Assembly (NCBI GenBank): GCA_958452575.1
Contig: CAUDUM010000002.1
Span: forward strand, 124,001-188,000
From: an uncultured Eggerthellaceae bacterium
GTDB taxonomy: Bacteria; Actinomycetota; Coriobacteriia; Coriobacteriales; Eggerthellaceae
Reading direction: 5' to 3'
Length of the DNA: 64,000 nucleotides
Translations under genes and position numbers: made by a program
Notes under the pieces: model-generated
Databases searched by the model: none
What the model saw: only the letters and a program-made list of their open reading frames with translations
Told to the model about the DNA's origin: nothing
Part shown: piece by piece, positions 26,464-34,706 of the stretch
How the letters are laid out: the number at the start of each line of letters is the position of its first letter
Position numbering within the stretch: position 1 is the first letter of the stretch

Positions 26464-27258
26464 CTAGTGGGCGTTAACGGCCGTGCTGACGTACGAGGCC
26501 GAAAGGATGGCGAACACGAACGCCTGGATGAAAGCGACCAGGCACTCGAGGCCGTACATGAGAACCAGGATGGCGAACCAGGCGATGGACGGCAGGCCGG
26601 CGATGAGATCCATCGAGCCTGCGAACAGCGCCTGCTGGATAAAGCACGTGGTGGCGATGCCGAAAATGGCGAGCATCATATGGCCTGCCAGCATGTTGCC
26701 GTAGAGTCGGACTGCCAGCGTGAGAACGCGGATGATGGTGGAGAACAGCTCCAAGAACCAGATGACCGGCTTCATGGGGCCGGGAACGCCGCTCGGGCAC
26801 AGGCTGAGCACATAGCCGCCCACGCCGTGGGCTTTGATGCCCCACACGATGAAGTAGATGAACGAGATCGCTGCAAGCGCCCACGTGCACGAAATGGAGC
26901 CCGTCGACGTTTTGAAGCCGGGTATCAGACCCAGGATGTTGCAGATGAGGATGAAGAAGAACATCGTCGCCAAGAAGGGTACGTGCTGCTTGAAGCCCTG
27001 GCCGATAACATCTTCGGCGATGTTTTTGTTAACGAAGTCGTAGCCGTATTCGACCGTGTTCAAGAACTTGTTCTTGGGGATCAGCTGAAGCTTTTTCGCC
27101 GCAACCAGAACCACGATAAACGTGATCGCCAGCGCGATAAACAGCCAGATGACGTACTGGGTGATATCCCAGCCGCCAATGCTGAAAACGGTCTGAGGGT
27201 CGAAGTGCGCCGATAGGCCTTGAGCCTCCTCGACGAACGCGTTAAGAGCTTCGCCCAT
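26464..27258 (-). CDS. atpB: ATP synthase Fo subunit a
   Basis: The 264-residue proton-channel subunit has five to six membrane helices. The essential arginine lies in RVLTLAVRLYGNMLAGH, with downstream helix LMYGLECLVAFIQAFVFAILS. It is first of the core genes, 28 bp after the AtpI-like gene. Confidence 0.97.
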   Translation of the reverse strand: MGEALNAFVEEAQGLSAHFDPQTVFSIGGWDITQYVIWLFIALAITFIVVLVAAKKLQLIPKNKFLNTVEYGYDFVNKNIAEDVIGQGFKQHVPFLATMFFFILICNILGLIPGFKTSTGSISCTWALAAISFIYFIVWGIKAHGVGGYVLSLCPSGVPGPMKPVIWFLELFSTIIRVLTLAVRLYGNMLAGHMMLAIFGIATTCFIQQALFAGSMDLIAGLPSIAWFAILVLMYGLECLVAFIQAFVFAILSASYVSTAVNAH

Positions 27259-27285
27259 GAGATTCCTTTCCTAGACAACCATTCC

Positions 27286-27579
27286 CTATTGTCCACGCTT
27301 GCGCTTGGCAGGCGCGTTCTTATACATCACATAAGCGATCGTGCTTCCCAAAAACACCACCGCTTCAGCGATAACGAAAGGCACGATCGCGTCGCGCGCC
27401 AAAATGCCACAGGCGACCGTGGCTACGATAAGCACCAGCAGCGAAACGCACACACCCGCAAGACCGTACATACCGAGGGTGAGTGCTTGAGTTGAACGGG
27501 ATCGGCGCGACAGTCGCAGCGACAGGAATAAAGGCAGGAATCCAATGATTCCGGACAATACTCCCAAGGCGATATGCAT
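27286..27579 (-). CDS. AtpI-like small membrane protein leading the ATP synthase operon
   Basis: The 97-residue protein has about three hydrophobic segments and a basic C-terminus (KNAPAKRKRGQ). Its position directly before atpB and its size fit the AtpI/Fo assembly-factor slot, but sequence identity with AtpI is not obvious, so the name is by context. The start follows GAGGGGAGTG. Confidence 0.65.
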   Translation of the reverse strand: MHIALGVLSGIIGFLPLFLSLRLSRRSRSTQALTLGMYGLAGVCVSLLVLIVATVACGILARDAIVPFVIAEAVVFLGSTIAYVMYKNAPAKRKRGQ

Positions 27580-27845
27580 GCGCTAGACACTCCCCTCATC
27601 CGCGACTTTCCGCGGTCCCCGTTACATGTTGGCAGGGCCTTCCGACCCGCTAGCGCAGTACATGCTAGCAAAGTTTTTCGTGCGTTTCGGACCAAAGAGA
27701 GAAAAAGACGAAAAAATTGGGTGAGCGGAACAAGCCCCGCCAGCAGGCGCTCGCGAAAGCGTTTCGATGATGGGAAGCAACGCCGCAGAAGACCGAGCGA
27801 ACCTCCGCCCGAACGCGCCTGCCAAGGCCTCCCAACAGCGACAAC
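27580..27845. other. Gap before the atp operon
   Basis: It is less GC-rich than its surroundings, with A/T runs near 27690-27725. It should hold the atp promoter on the minus strand, but I find no hexamer pair at proper spacing. No gene or RNA is recognised. Confidence 0.3.
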
Positions 27846-27880
27846 AAGAAAAAGAGCCCGTTACTCGGAGTCTTTTTCTT
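27846..27880 (-). terminator. Terminator overlapping the 3' end of the dCMP deaminase gene
   Basis: Arms AAGAAAAAGAGCCCG (27846-27860) and CGGAGTCTTTTTCTT (27866-27880) pair with two mismatches, and T-rich flanks occur on the minus strand. The stop codon at 27861 lies within the loop side. It separates the upstream operon from atp transcription, perhaps partially. Confidence 0.55.
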
Positions 27881-28328
27881 CATACACGCGCAGCTTGATG
27901 CCAGCCTCTTCCAGCATGGACATCGACAGCTCGTCGGGGTACGGGTTCTGGTAGATGATCTCGCCGATGCCGGCGTTGATCAGCATCTTGGCGCACACCA
28001 CGCACGGCTGGGTGGTGATGTAGATGGATGCGCCGGTGATGTTGATGCCGTAGCGCGCCGCCTGGATGATGGCGTTTTGCTCAGCATGCAGGCCGCGGCA
28101 GATCTCGTGGCGCTGGCCCGACGGCACGCCGAGCTCTTGGCGCAAACACCCCGTCTCGCTGCAATGGCGCAGCCCCGTGGGCACGCCGTTGTATCCGGTG
28201 GCCAGGATGCGGCGGTCCTTGACGATGATGGCGCCCACGGCGCGGCGCATGCACGTCGTGCGCGTGGCCACCTCGTTGGCCAAAGTCATGAAGTACTGAT
28301 CCCAGCTGGGACGATGGTCCACCGTCAT
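27861..28328 (-). CDS. Deoxycytidylate (dCMP) deaminase family protein
   Basis: The 155-residue zinc-dependent deaminase has HAEQNAI (zinc ligand and catalytic glutamate) and PCVVCAK (two zinc cysteines). N-terminal RPSWDQYFMTLANEVATRTTCMRRAVGA matches the dCMP deaminase/ComEB group, which converts dCMP to dUMP for dTMP synthesis. It is 10 bp after upp, so pyrimidine salvage is the joint theme. A late-competence ComEB-type role cannot be separated by sequence. Confidence 0.88.
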   Translation of the reverse strand: MTVDHRPSWDQYFMTLANEVATRTTCMRRAVGAIIVKDRRILATGYNGVPTGLRHCSETGCLRQELGVPSGQRHEICRGLHAEQNAIIQAARYGINITGASIYITTQPCVVCAKMLINAGIGEIIYQNPYPDELSMSMLEEAGIKLRVYEEKDSE

Positions 28329-28338
28329 GGCAGCCCTC

Positions 28339-28977
28339 CTATTTGGTTCCGAAGATGCGGTCGCCGGCGTCGCCGAGTCCGGGGACGATGTAGGCGTTCT
28401 CGTTCAGGCCGTCGTCGACCGAGCAGGTGTAGATGACCAGGTCGTCATCGGCGGCGAGCAGCGCCTCGATGCCCTGGGGAGCCGCGACGATCACCATCAC
28501 CTTGAGCGTGCCCGACACGCCCTGCCCCCGCAGGTAGCGCACCGCCGCGATCGCGGATCCGCCGGTGGCCAGCATCGGGTCCACCACCAAGACGGCGCGC
28601 GAGGCGATGTCCTCGGGCAACTTGGCGTAGTAGGGGTGCGGCTCGTGCGTCGCCTCGTCGCGGTACATGCCCAGATGGCCCACGCGCGCGGCGGGGACCA
28701 GCTCCAGCACGCCGTCGACCATGCCCAGGCCCGCGCGCAGGATGGGGACGATGGCGAGCTTCTTGCCGCTGATGGTCTTGCACCACGCCGTCGCGAGCGG
28801 CGTCTGGACGACCTCATCCTCAAGAGGCAGGTCGCGCGTGGCCTCGTACGCCTCGAACATCGCCAGCTCGCGCACCAGCTCGCGGAACCGCATCGAGGAC
28901 GTGCGCGCATCGCGCAGGATGGACAGCTTGTGCTGGACCATCGGGTGGTCGACCACCACTACCCTTCCGTCATACAT
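28339..28977 (-). CDS. upp: Uracil phosphoribosyltransferase
   Basis: The 212-residue enzyme makes UMP from uracil and PRPP. The PRPP site VLVVDPMLATGGSAIAAV and the uracil-binding tail YIVPGLGDAGDRIFGTK are intact. It stands between rpiB (19 bp) and the dCMP deaminase, in the conserved rpiB-upp-atp neighbourhood known from Bacillus. Confidence 0.97.
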   Translation of the reverse strand: MYDGRVVVVDHPMVQHKLSILRDARTSSMRFRELVRELAMFEAYEATRDLPLEDEVVQTPLATAWCKTISGKKLAIVPILRAGLGMVDGVLELVPAARVGHLGMYRDEATHEPHPYYAKLPEDIASRAVLVVDPMLATGGSAIAAVRYLRGQGVSGTLKVMVIVAAPQGIEALLAADDDLVIYTCSVDDGLNENAYIVPGLGDAGDRIFGTK

Positions 28978-28996
28978 GGGACCTCGCCTCCGCTTT

Positions 28997-29434
28997 CTAG
29001 TTCTCGAGCGCCATGATCTTGGCGACGCGGCCCTCGTGGCGGCCGCCGCCGAAGTCCGTGGACAAAAACGCGTCCAGGATGCGCTCGTTCTCGTCGAGCT
29101 CGACGAAGCGACCCGACAGCGTGACGATGTTGGCGTTGTTGTGCTCGCGCGCCAGCTCGGCGAACTGCGTCGTGATGCAGTTGACGGCGCGGATGCCGTG
29201 GATCTTGTTGGCGGCCACCGCCATGCCGATGCCGGTGCCGCACACCAGCACGCCGTACTCCGCCGCGCCGTCGGCCACGTCGTGGGCCACGGCGGCGGCG
29301 AAGTCGGGGTAGTCGACGCGGTCGTCGCTGTCCGGCCCGCGGTCGACGACCTCGCAGCCCTTCCCCATCAGATAGTCGCGCAGGGCCTGCTTCTGCTCGA
29401 AGCCCGCGTGATCGCTCGCGATGCTGATCTTCAT
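28997..29434 (-). CDS. rpiB: Ribose-5-phosphate isomerase B
   Basis: The 145-residue RpiB/LacAB-fold isomerase interconverts ribose 5-phosphate and ribulose 5-phosphate. It starts KISIASDHAGFEQKQ and has the active-site cysteine region GVLVCGTGIGMAVAANK and a following GIRAVNC motif. Its product feeds PRPP for the adjacent upp. It is 49 bp after glpK. Confidence 0.95.
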   Translation of the reverse strand: MKISIASDHAGFEQKQALRDYLMGKGCEVVDRGPDSDDRVDYPDFAAAVAHDVADGAAEYGVLVCGTGIGMAVAANKIHGIRAVNCITTQFAELAREHNNANIVTLSGRFVELDENERILDAFLSTDFGGGRHEGRVAKIMALEN

Positions 29435-29483
29435 GCTCGTCCTTCCTATATCGACAACGAGAGAGAGCGGCTGTCCCTTTTTC

Positions 29484-30974
29484 TCATTTCATGACCGTTT
29501 TGACGGCGTCGCGCCAGTCGTGCAACAGCTTATCACGTAGTTGCCCATCCATCTGCGGCGCGAAGTCCTTCTCATTCTCACGCAGCGCCGAAAGCTCGGC
29601 GGTGTCCTTCCAGAACCCGGTCGAGAGTCCCGCCAGGTACGCGGCGCCGAGCGCGGTGGTCTCCAGGCATGCGGGGCGATGCAGCTCGCAGCCCAGGATG
29701 TCGCTTTGGAACTGCATGAGGAAGTCGTTGGCCGAAGCGCCGCCGTCGACATGCATTTCGCGGAACGGGAACCCCGCATCGGCCTCCATCGCACCCACCA
29801 GGTCCGCCACCTGGAATGCCAGCGACTCCAGCGCCGCGCGCACGATATGGGCCCGGTTGGCGCCGCGCGTGAGCCCCAGGATCGCGCCGCGCGCCTGCGA
29901 GTCCCAGTACGGCGCGCCCAACCCGGTGAACGCGGGGACCACGTGCACGCCCGCCGTATCGTCGACCGAACGCGCCAGCTCCTCGCTTTCGGCAGCCGAC
30001 GAGATCAGGCCAACCTCGTCGCGCAGCCACTGGATGAGCGCGCCCGCCATGAACACGCTGCCCTCCAGCGCGTACACCGGACCCTCGCCCGGCGCCGCCG
30101 CGGCGATGGTGGTGACCAGGCCGTGCGTCGACGCGCAGGCCTCAGGCCCGGTGTTCAGCAAAAGGAAGCAGCCCGTGCCGTAGGTGTTCTTGGCCTGGGC
30201 GGGGGCAAAGCAGCACTGCCCGAACAGCGCCGCCTGCTGGTCGCCCGCAACGCCGCGGATGGGGATGCCCTCCAAGACGCCGGGATTGGCGGTGACGCCG
30301 AAATCCGCCGAGGAGGGGCGCACTTCGGGCAGCATCGACGCGGGGATGCCGAACAGGTCGAGCAGCCAAGGATCCCAGCGCATCTCGTGGATGTCGAACA
30401 GCATCGTGCGGCTGGCGTTGGTCACGTCGGTCGCATGCACCATGCCATGCGTGAGCGTCCAAATGAGCCACGAGTCGACGGTGCCGAACGCGAGCCTGCC
30501 CGCCTCGGCGTCCTCGCGGGCGCCGGGCACGTTGTCGAGGATCCACTTGATCTTGCTTGCCGAGAAATACGGATCGGGGATGAGGCCGGTCTTGCGGGTG
30601 ATCTCCTGCGCGACCGCGGGATCCCCGGTCAGTTTTTCGATGATGTCGGCGGTGCGGCGGCACTGCCACACGATGGCGTTGCACACCGGAACCCCGGTCT
30701 CGCGATTCCACACCACCGTGGTCTCGCGTTGGTTGGTGATGCCGATGCTGTCGATGTCGGCGGGACCCAGGCCGTTTTGGATCAGAAGCTCGGTGAGCGC
30801 GCCCAGCTGCGACGAGAGGATGTCGCGGGGGTCGTGCTCAACCCAACCCGGCTGGGGAAATATCTGGGGAAAGGGGTTCTGGACGGCATCGACAAGGCGA
30901 CCCCGTCGATCCACCAGCACCGCGCGCGACGAGGTGGTGCCCTGGTCGAGCGCTATGACGTAGGTTTCGCGCAT
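29484..30974 (-). CDS. glpK: Glycerol kinase
   Basis: The 496-residue FGGY-family kinase makes sn-glycerol 3-phosphate. The N-terminal phosphate loop DQGTTSSRAV, the FGGY middle signature around GVAGDQQAALFGQ, and the C-terminal GLSTGFWKD are present. The ATG at 30974 follows GAAAGGACGATGAT, and the stop codon of the upstream hydrolase gene ends one base before it, so the two are translationally coupled. Confidence 0.97.
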   Translation of the reverse strand: MRETYVIALDQGTTSSRAVLVDRRGRLVDAVQNPFPQIFPQPGWVEHDPRDILSSQLGALTELLIQNGLGPADIDSIGITNQRETTVVWNRETGVPVCNAIVWQCRRTADIIEKLTGDPAVAQEITRKTGLIPDPYFSASKIKWILDNVPGAREDAEAGRLAFGTVDSWLIWTLTHGMVHATDVTNASRTMLFDIHEMRWDPWLLDLFGIPASMLPEVRPSSADFGVTANPGVLEGIPIRGVAGDQQAALFGQCCFAPAQAKNTYGTGCFLLLNTGPEACASTHGLVTTIAAAAPGEGPVYALEGSVFMAGALIQWLRDEVGLISSAAESEELARSVDDTAGVHVVPAFTGLGAPYWDSQARGAILGLTRGANRAHIVRAALESLAFQVADLVGAMEADAGFPFREMHVDGGASANDFLMQFQSDILGCELHRPACLETTALGAAYLAGLSTGFWKDTAELSALRENEKDFAPQMDGQLRDKLLHDWRDAVKTVMK

Positions 30975-30975
30975 A

Positions 30976-32139
30976 TCATCGTCCTTTCTCGGAAGGCGCC
31001 GGCTCGATGCGGCGCGGTCGTTCGAGGCAGGCTTCCAACCATGACAGGATGTCGGACATAACCTGGGCGCGGCCGGGCTCGTTGAGGATCTCGTGGCGCA
31101 TGCCCGGATACAGTATCTCGTCGACGCGCTCGACGCCCGCCCGGCGCAGCGCCTGCGCAGCGGCATGCACGCCCTTGCCGTTCGCGCCCACAGGGTCTTC
31201 CGCCCCGGCCACGAACAGCAACGGGATGTCGTAGGGCACGCGCGCGACGCAGGCGGGATCGGCTATCTCGCCGGTGAGGTCGGTCAGCGCCGCATAGCCG
31301 CCCACGGTGAACATGAAGCCGCAGCGCTCGTCGGACAAGTAGGCGTCGACCACCGCGGGGTCGGTGGAAAGCCAGTCGAAGGGCGTGCGCGCGTTCGAGA
31401 TGCGCTTGCCGTAGGCGCCCGCGCCCAAACCGTCGATGAACGCGCTGCGATGCCCCGTGCCCCTCACCCGGCCGATGACGCGCGCAAGCAGGTTGCCCGC
31501 CGCCGATAACGCACGGGGCTGCTGTCCAGTGCCGCAGATGACGGCGCCCGAGAGCCCCTGGGCCAGCGGGCGCGCAAGGTAGGCGCGCACGATGAAGCTG
31601 CCCATGGAATGCCCGAACAGGAAGAAGGGGACTTCCGCTCCGAACCGCTGCTGCGCAAGGCGGCGCAGCGCGTCGACATCGGCGATGAGGATGTCCTTCC
31701 CCTCGCGCGGCGGCAGATCGCCGAACATGCTGGGGTCCGTCACGCTTCCGCCGTGGCCGAGATGGTCCTCCCCGCACACGGCGAACCCGCGCGCAGCCAA
31801 AAACCGGGCGAAGCCGTCGTAGCGTCCGACGTGCTCGCACATGCCATGGACGATCTGCACGACGCCCCACGGACAGCCGCCATGCAGCGAAGACGGAACG
31901 GGCTCCCACACGAGGGCATGGATGCGCGTGCGCCCATCGCTCGAGGGGAAGAACAGCTCTTCGGGGGCGGCGGCGTCCGGAGAGCTTGCGGCGCAGGCGG
32001 CGTTTTGGGCTGGAGTGGCGTTCGGAGAGAAAGCAGCGCAGGCGGCCAGCGGGTCTGCGGCGGCGCTCGGCGCGGAAGCGGCTACCGCGGCCGTGGCTGC
32101 CGCCGCGGTGGGCGTCGCGTGGTCAGGCGCTTCGTGCAT
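30976..32139 (-). CDS. Alpha/beta hydrolase, probable monoacylglycerol lipase or lysophospholipase
   Basis: The 387-residue serine hydrolase shows the catalytic triad: nucleophile in GHSMG, acid in LFVAGAEDPVG, histidine in YPGMRHEILNE. An Ala/Ser/Pro-rich N-terminal region (about residues 5-65) is low complexity and unlike the enzyme family. The ATG at 32139 follows GAAAGGGGTCCC. One-base spacing to glpK argues that it releases glycerol from lipid esters for phosphorylation by GlpK; this is inference from context. Confidence 0.85.
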   Translation of the reverse strand: MHEAPDHATPTAAAATAAVAASAPSAAADPLAACAAFSPNATPAQNAACAASSPDAAAPEELFFPSSDGRTRIHALVWEPVPSSLHGGCPWGVVQIVHGMCEHVGRYDGFARFLAARGFAVCGEDHLGHGGSVTDPSMFGDLPPREGKDILIADVDALRRLAQQRFGAEVPFFLFGHSMGSFIVRAYLARPLAQGLSGAVICGTGQQPRALSAAGNLLARVIGRVRGTGHRSAFIDGLGAGAYGKRISNARTPFDWLSTDPAVVDAYLSDERCGFMFTVGGYAALTDLTGEIADPACVARVPYDIPLLFVAGAEDPVGANGKGVHAAAQALRRAGVERVDEILYPGMRHEILNEPGRAQVMSDILSWLEACLERPRRIEPAPSEKGR

Positions 32140-32207
32140 GGGACCCCTTTCGAGCCGGCGGGCGTGCGGGCGGCGGTTCTCCAGGAATCTCCGCCTTTCG
32201 GACACCA

Positions 32208-33056
32208 TTATAGGCTCATTCGCAGGTGCTCCAGCACGTCGGCGGAAACGGCGCCCTGTCGCAGGATGCGCGGCGGGTCGCAGGTGCAGTCGAGCACCGT
32301 GGAGGCCACGCCGCCCGCCGGCTGCGGATCGGTGGCGGGGATGGCGGGTGTTCCGACGCGGGTGGCGGAAGCGGGCAAGGGCGCGGGGGCCACGTCGACC
32401 GGAGCTGAAACGACAGCACGCGCGGCGTCAGAGACCGCGGCGGCTGCGACAGGGACGGCGAAGGTTGCGGCGACCTCGGCGTTTTCGCTATCGACGGCAT
32501 CCCTAGCGGCTTCGACACACTCGGCACTTTCGGCGCCTGCGTCGTCCAGCACGGCGGCGACCTGCGCCAAGAACGCAGGGTCAGCCTCACCGAGCGTGGC
32601 GGGAGCCGCAGCACCCGAGAAGTTCGCCGACGTGGTGGCAAGCGGCGCGCCGACGGCGCGGATGAGCGCAAGCGTCAGCGGGTTGGCGGGCATGCGCAGC
32701 CCCACGGTGCCCGCCGCCGAGCGAAACGCAGGCGGCACCGCCTCCGACGCGTTCACGATGAGGGTCAGACCGCCCGGCCAGAACGCCCGCGCCGCCGCAT
32801 GGGCAAGGGCGGGCACGTCGGAGCCGAAGCGATCCAGGTCGGCAGGGTCGGCCACCAGCCAGGCGACGGGCTTGCCCGCCGGACGGCGCTTAAGGCGGAA
32901 CAGCTCGTCGGGACCGTCTGCGGCATCCACGGACACCCCCACCCCGCATACCGTGTCGGTGGGAAACACCGCCGGCTCGCCGCGTCGCAGCGCTAAAGCC
33001 ACCTGCTCAAGCGACGCGGCGCGTCCTTTCGGCATGCGGTTTTCCGACGGCTTCAT
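32208..33056 (-). CDS. ywlC: Sua5/YciO/YrdC/YwlC-family protein (threonylcarbamoyl-AMP synthase-like)
   Basis: The family makes threonylcarbamoyl-AMP for the tRNA t6A modification. The core is present: PTDTVCGVGVSVDAADG, KRRPAGKPVAWLV, LRMPANPLTLALIRAVGAPLATTSANFSG, then GGVASTVLDCTCDPPRILRQG. About 75 Ala/Val/Pro-rich residues are inserted between LDDAG and GGVAST, where relatives have a short loop. The ATG at 33056 follows GGAGGAAGGG. Normal length is about 200; this is 282. It heads the minus-strand run to the dCMP deaminase. Confidence 0.85.
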   Translation of the reverse strand: MKPSENRMPKGRAASLEQVALALRRGEPAVFPTDTVCGVGVSVDAADGPDELFRLKRRPAGKPVAWLVADPADLDRFGSDVPALAHAAARAFWPGGLTLIVNASEAVPPAFRSAAGTVGLRMPANPLTLALIRAVGAPLATTSANFSGAAAPATLGEADPAFLAQVAAVLDDAGAESAECVEAARDAVDSENAEVAATFAVPVAAAAVSDAARAVVSAPVDVAPAPLPASATRVGTPAIPATDPQPAGGVASTVLDCTCDPPRILRQGAVSADVLEHLRMSL

Positions 33057-33285
33057 CGCTGTCCCTTCCTCCATCGTTCGCGCAGCGCCCTCTTCCGGCT
33101 CTCGCGGCGCGCCCTTTCCTTCGCCGACCGACCACACGCTGCGCCGCCGGCACCGCGCGCCCTTCCATCGACGGCGGCGTGCCTTTCCGCTGTCAGCGGC
33201 ACGCGCTCTTCCATCGCCAGCGGCGCGCACGCTTCCGTCTTTGGAGAAGCGCGCGTCTCCATTCCCCGCAGGGTTCCCGCGCCCG
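33057..33285 (-). repeat. Degenerate ~24-bp tandem repeats upstream of ywlC
   Basis: Read on the minus strand, units of 22-27 bp repeat the pattern GATGGAAGRGCGCG followed by a GCCG-rich half; the core GGAARGG recurs about seven times up to the real ribosome-binding site of ywlC. An open frame runs through them, but its product is an arginine-rich string with no protein character. They may be slippage-derived copies of a Shine-Dalgarno-containing segment. Confidence 0.45.
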
Positions 33286-33343
33286 CCGTGCTAATCGCCC
33301 GAAACTTGCCATCCCTGGGGCAAGAACCCGGCGATTAGCACGG
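33286..33343. repeat. Palindromic repeat unit 3 (GCTAATCG/CGATTAGC family)
   Basis: A perfect 14-bp pair, CCGTGCTAATCGCC (33286-33299) and GGCGATTAGCACGG (33330-33343), encloses a second pair, TTGCC 33306-33310 with GGCAA 33319-33323. Confidence 0.65.
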
Positions 33344-33451
33344 TTTATAGCCGCCCCCTGCGAACGGCAAGCAAAAGCCAGAGAAGCGGCCAGATGCTGA
33401 ACAGGCATTTTACGCCTGCTTGCGAAAACGCACTCGCGAATCGCCGTCGAG

Positions 33452-33513
33452 AACCGTGCTAATCGCCGAAAACGCGCACGACAGCTGGCAAATTCCCGAC
33501 GATTAGCGCGGTT
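33452..33513. repeat. Palindromic repeat unit 4 (GCTAATCG/CGATTAGC family)
   Basis: AACCGTGCTAATCG (33452-33465) faces CGATTAGCGCGGTT (33500-33513), 13 of 14 pairing. The right arm is preceded by TGGCAAATTCCCGA, the same lead as in the following single arms. Confidence 0.65.
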
Positions 33514-33600
33514 GGGCCGCCAGCGCTGGCAAGTTCTCCGCGATTAGCACGGTTAGGCTCCCTGCGTTGCCAAGTTCGCGACGGTTAGCGCGGTCGCGCG
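33514..33600 (+). repeat. Two tandem single arms of the CGATTAGC repeat
   Basis: Right-arm units recur at about 40-bp spacing: CGATTAGCACGGTT at 33541-33554 and CGGTTAGCGCGGT at 33582-33594, each preceded by TGGCAAGTTC or TGCCAAGTTC. With unit 4 they make three direct copies in a row, as in composite REP arrays. Confidence 0.6.
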
Positions 33601-33956
33601 CTGGCGCAACTGCGGCACGGTTGGGGACCGGCGCAGCTGTGGCGCGCGCACTGAAGCAGCAGCCTGCTGAGCCTGACCTTTTTCGGATGCTCTTGGGCTG
33701 TGGCACGCGCGCATCGGCACAGCTGCAACACAGTCGCGCCCCGGAGAGGCCGCAACGCGCGCCCAGGCAGCAGCGATACGCGCGCCCCGGAGCGACCGCA
33801 CCGCGCGCAACGGCAGCAGCGCCCCCGTGACAGCAACGTCGCGCACCCGCAGCAGCGGCGCGCTCGCGGCGGCAACGGCTCGCACCCGCAACGGCAACGG
33901 CGCGCACGCCCCGCGTCCCGCAACGCGCGCGGACGAACGAACGCGAAACCCCGCCC
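33601..33956. other. Low-complexity GC-rich intergenic tract with recurring CGCGCGC
   Basis: There are about 350 bp without a credible gene. CGCGCNC recurs about every 19-24 bp, alternating with GCAGCAGCG-like sequence (33740-33945). Open frames in all phases are Arg/Ala strings. It follows the end of the ecfS gene on the minus strand; no clear terminator is seen. Confidence 0.45.
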
Positions 33957-34706
33957 CTACGCCTGCAGGCCGAACTTGCGCTTGACGCGGACGAGCTTGC
34001 GCTGCCAGGGAACGTAGAGCGCCAGCAGGAACACCGCGGTGGCGACGCCGTGCGTGACGTCGAAGGGGATGGCCGCCGCGTACACCAGCGCCGCCTGTCC
34101 CAGCGTCTCGGGGTGGTAGAACCCCACGATGCTCCACAGGTTCAGCACCACGCCGTACAGCGGCCCGGACAGAAAGCCGTAGCACAGAAGCGCCACCTTG
34201 CCGCACGCGCCCTGCCGGCCCTCGGCTTCCGGCCGCCCGAACAGCCCCGATGCGGCCAGCACACCGCCCAGCCAGCCGACCAGGCCCCAGCCGTACATCT
34301 GCCAGGGCGACCAGGGCCCCTGGCCGAAGAAGAAGTTGGACACCAAAGCCGCCAGCGCCCCCACCAGAAAGCCCGCGCGCCGCCCGAACGCCGCGCCCGC
34401 GATGATGGCGATGGCCGACACCGGTTTGAAGCTGGGAATGGGAGCGAACAAGATGCGCCCCGCAGCGGCCAGCGCCGCCAAAACGGCTATGGGCATGGTG
34501 TCGCGCAAGCGCGGGCGCGACTGCTCGAAGCCGGCGAAGAACGCCAGCAGGCAACCCAGCACCACCACCAGCGACAGCACGGCCGTCTGCTGCACCTGGA
34601 ACGCGATGCACAGGCCCAGAACCACGGGCACGCCGGCCACGGCCAGCGCCTCGGCGGCCACCGAAAGCGCGTGACGGCGCGCATCGCCTTGCTCGGGGAC
34701 TCTCAT
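33957..34706 (-). CDS. ECF transporter S component (substrate-binding membrane subunit), probably for a corrinoid
   Basis: The 249-residue membrane protein has about six segments, including an ECF-S-like middle (ILFAPIPSFKPVSAIAIIAGAAFGRRAGFLVGALAALVSNFFFGQGPWSPWQMYGWG in family context). The basic C-terminus lies in the cytoplasm. S components set specificity; the cobalamin riboswitch at the head of the operon and the transcobalamin-like DUF4430 proteins make a corrinoid the best guess. The ATG overlaps the stop codon of the ATPase gene (ATGA). Specificity is inference; the fold call is firmer. Confidence 0.8.
   Translation of the reverse strand: MRVPEQGDARRHALSVAAEALAVAGVPVVLGLCIAFQVQQTAVLSLVVVLGCLLAFFAGFEQSRPRLRDTMPIAVLAALAAAGRILFAPIPSFKPVSAIAIIAGAAFGRRAGFLVGALAALVSNFFFGQGPWSPWQMYGWGLVGWLGGVLAASGLFGRPEAEGRQGACGKVALLCYGFLSGPLYGVVLNLWSIVGFYHPETLGQAALVYAAAIPFDVTHGVATAVFLLALYVPWQRKLVRVKRKFGLQA

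Noticed and set aside
33286..33600. CRISPR array
   Set aside because: The repeated units are palindromic, inverted and tandem with repeated rather than unique spacers, and no cas genes are present.
33601..33956. A gene in the low-complexity tract
   Set aside because: All frames give Arg/Ala-rich strings without start signals or domains; the sequence is explained by short degenerate repeats.
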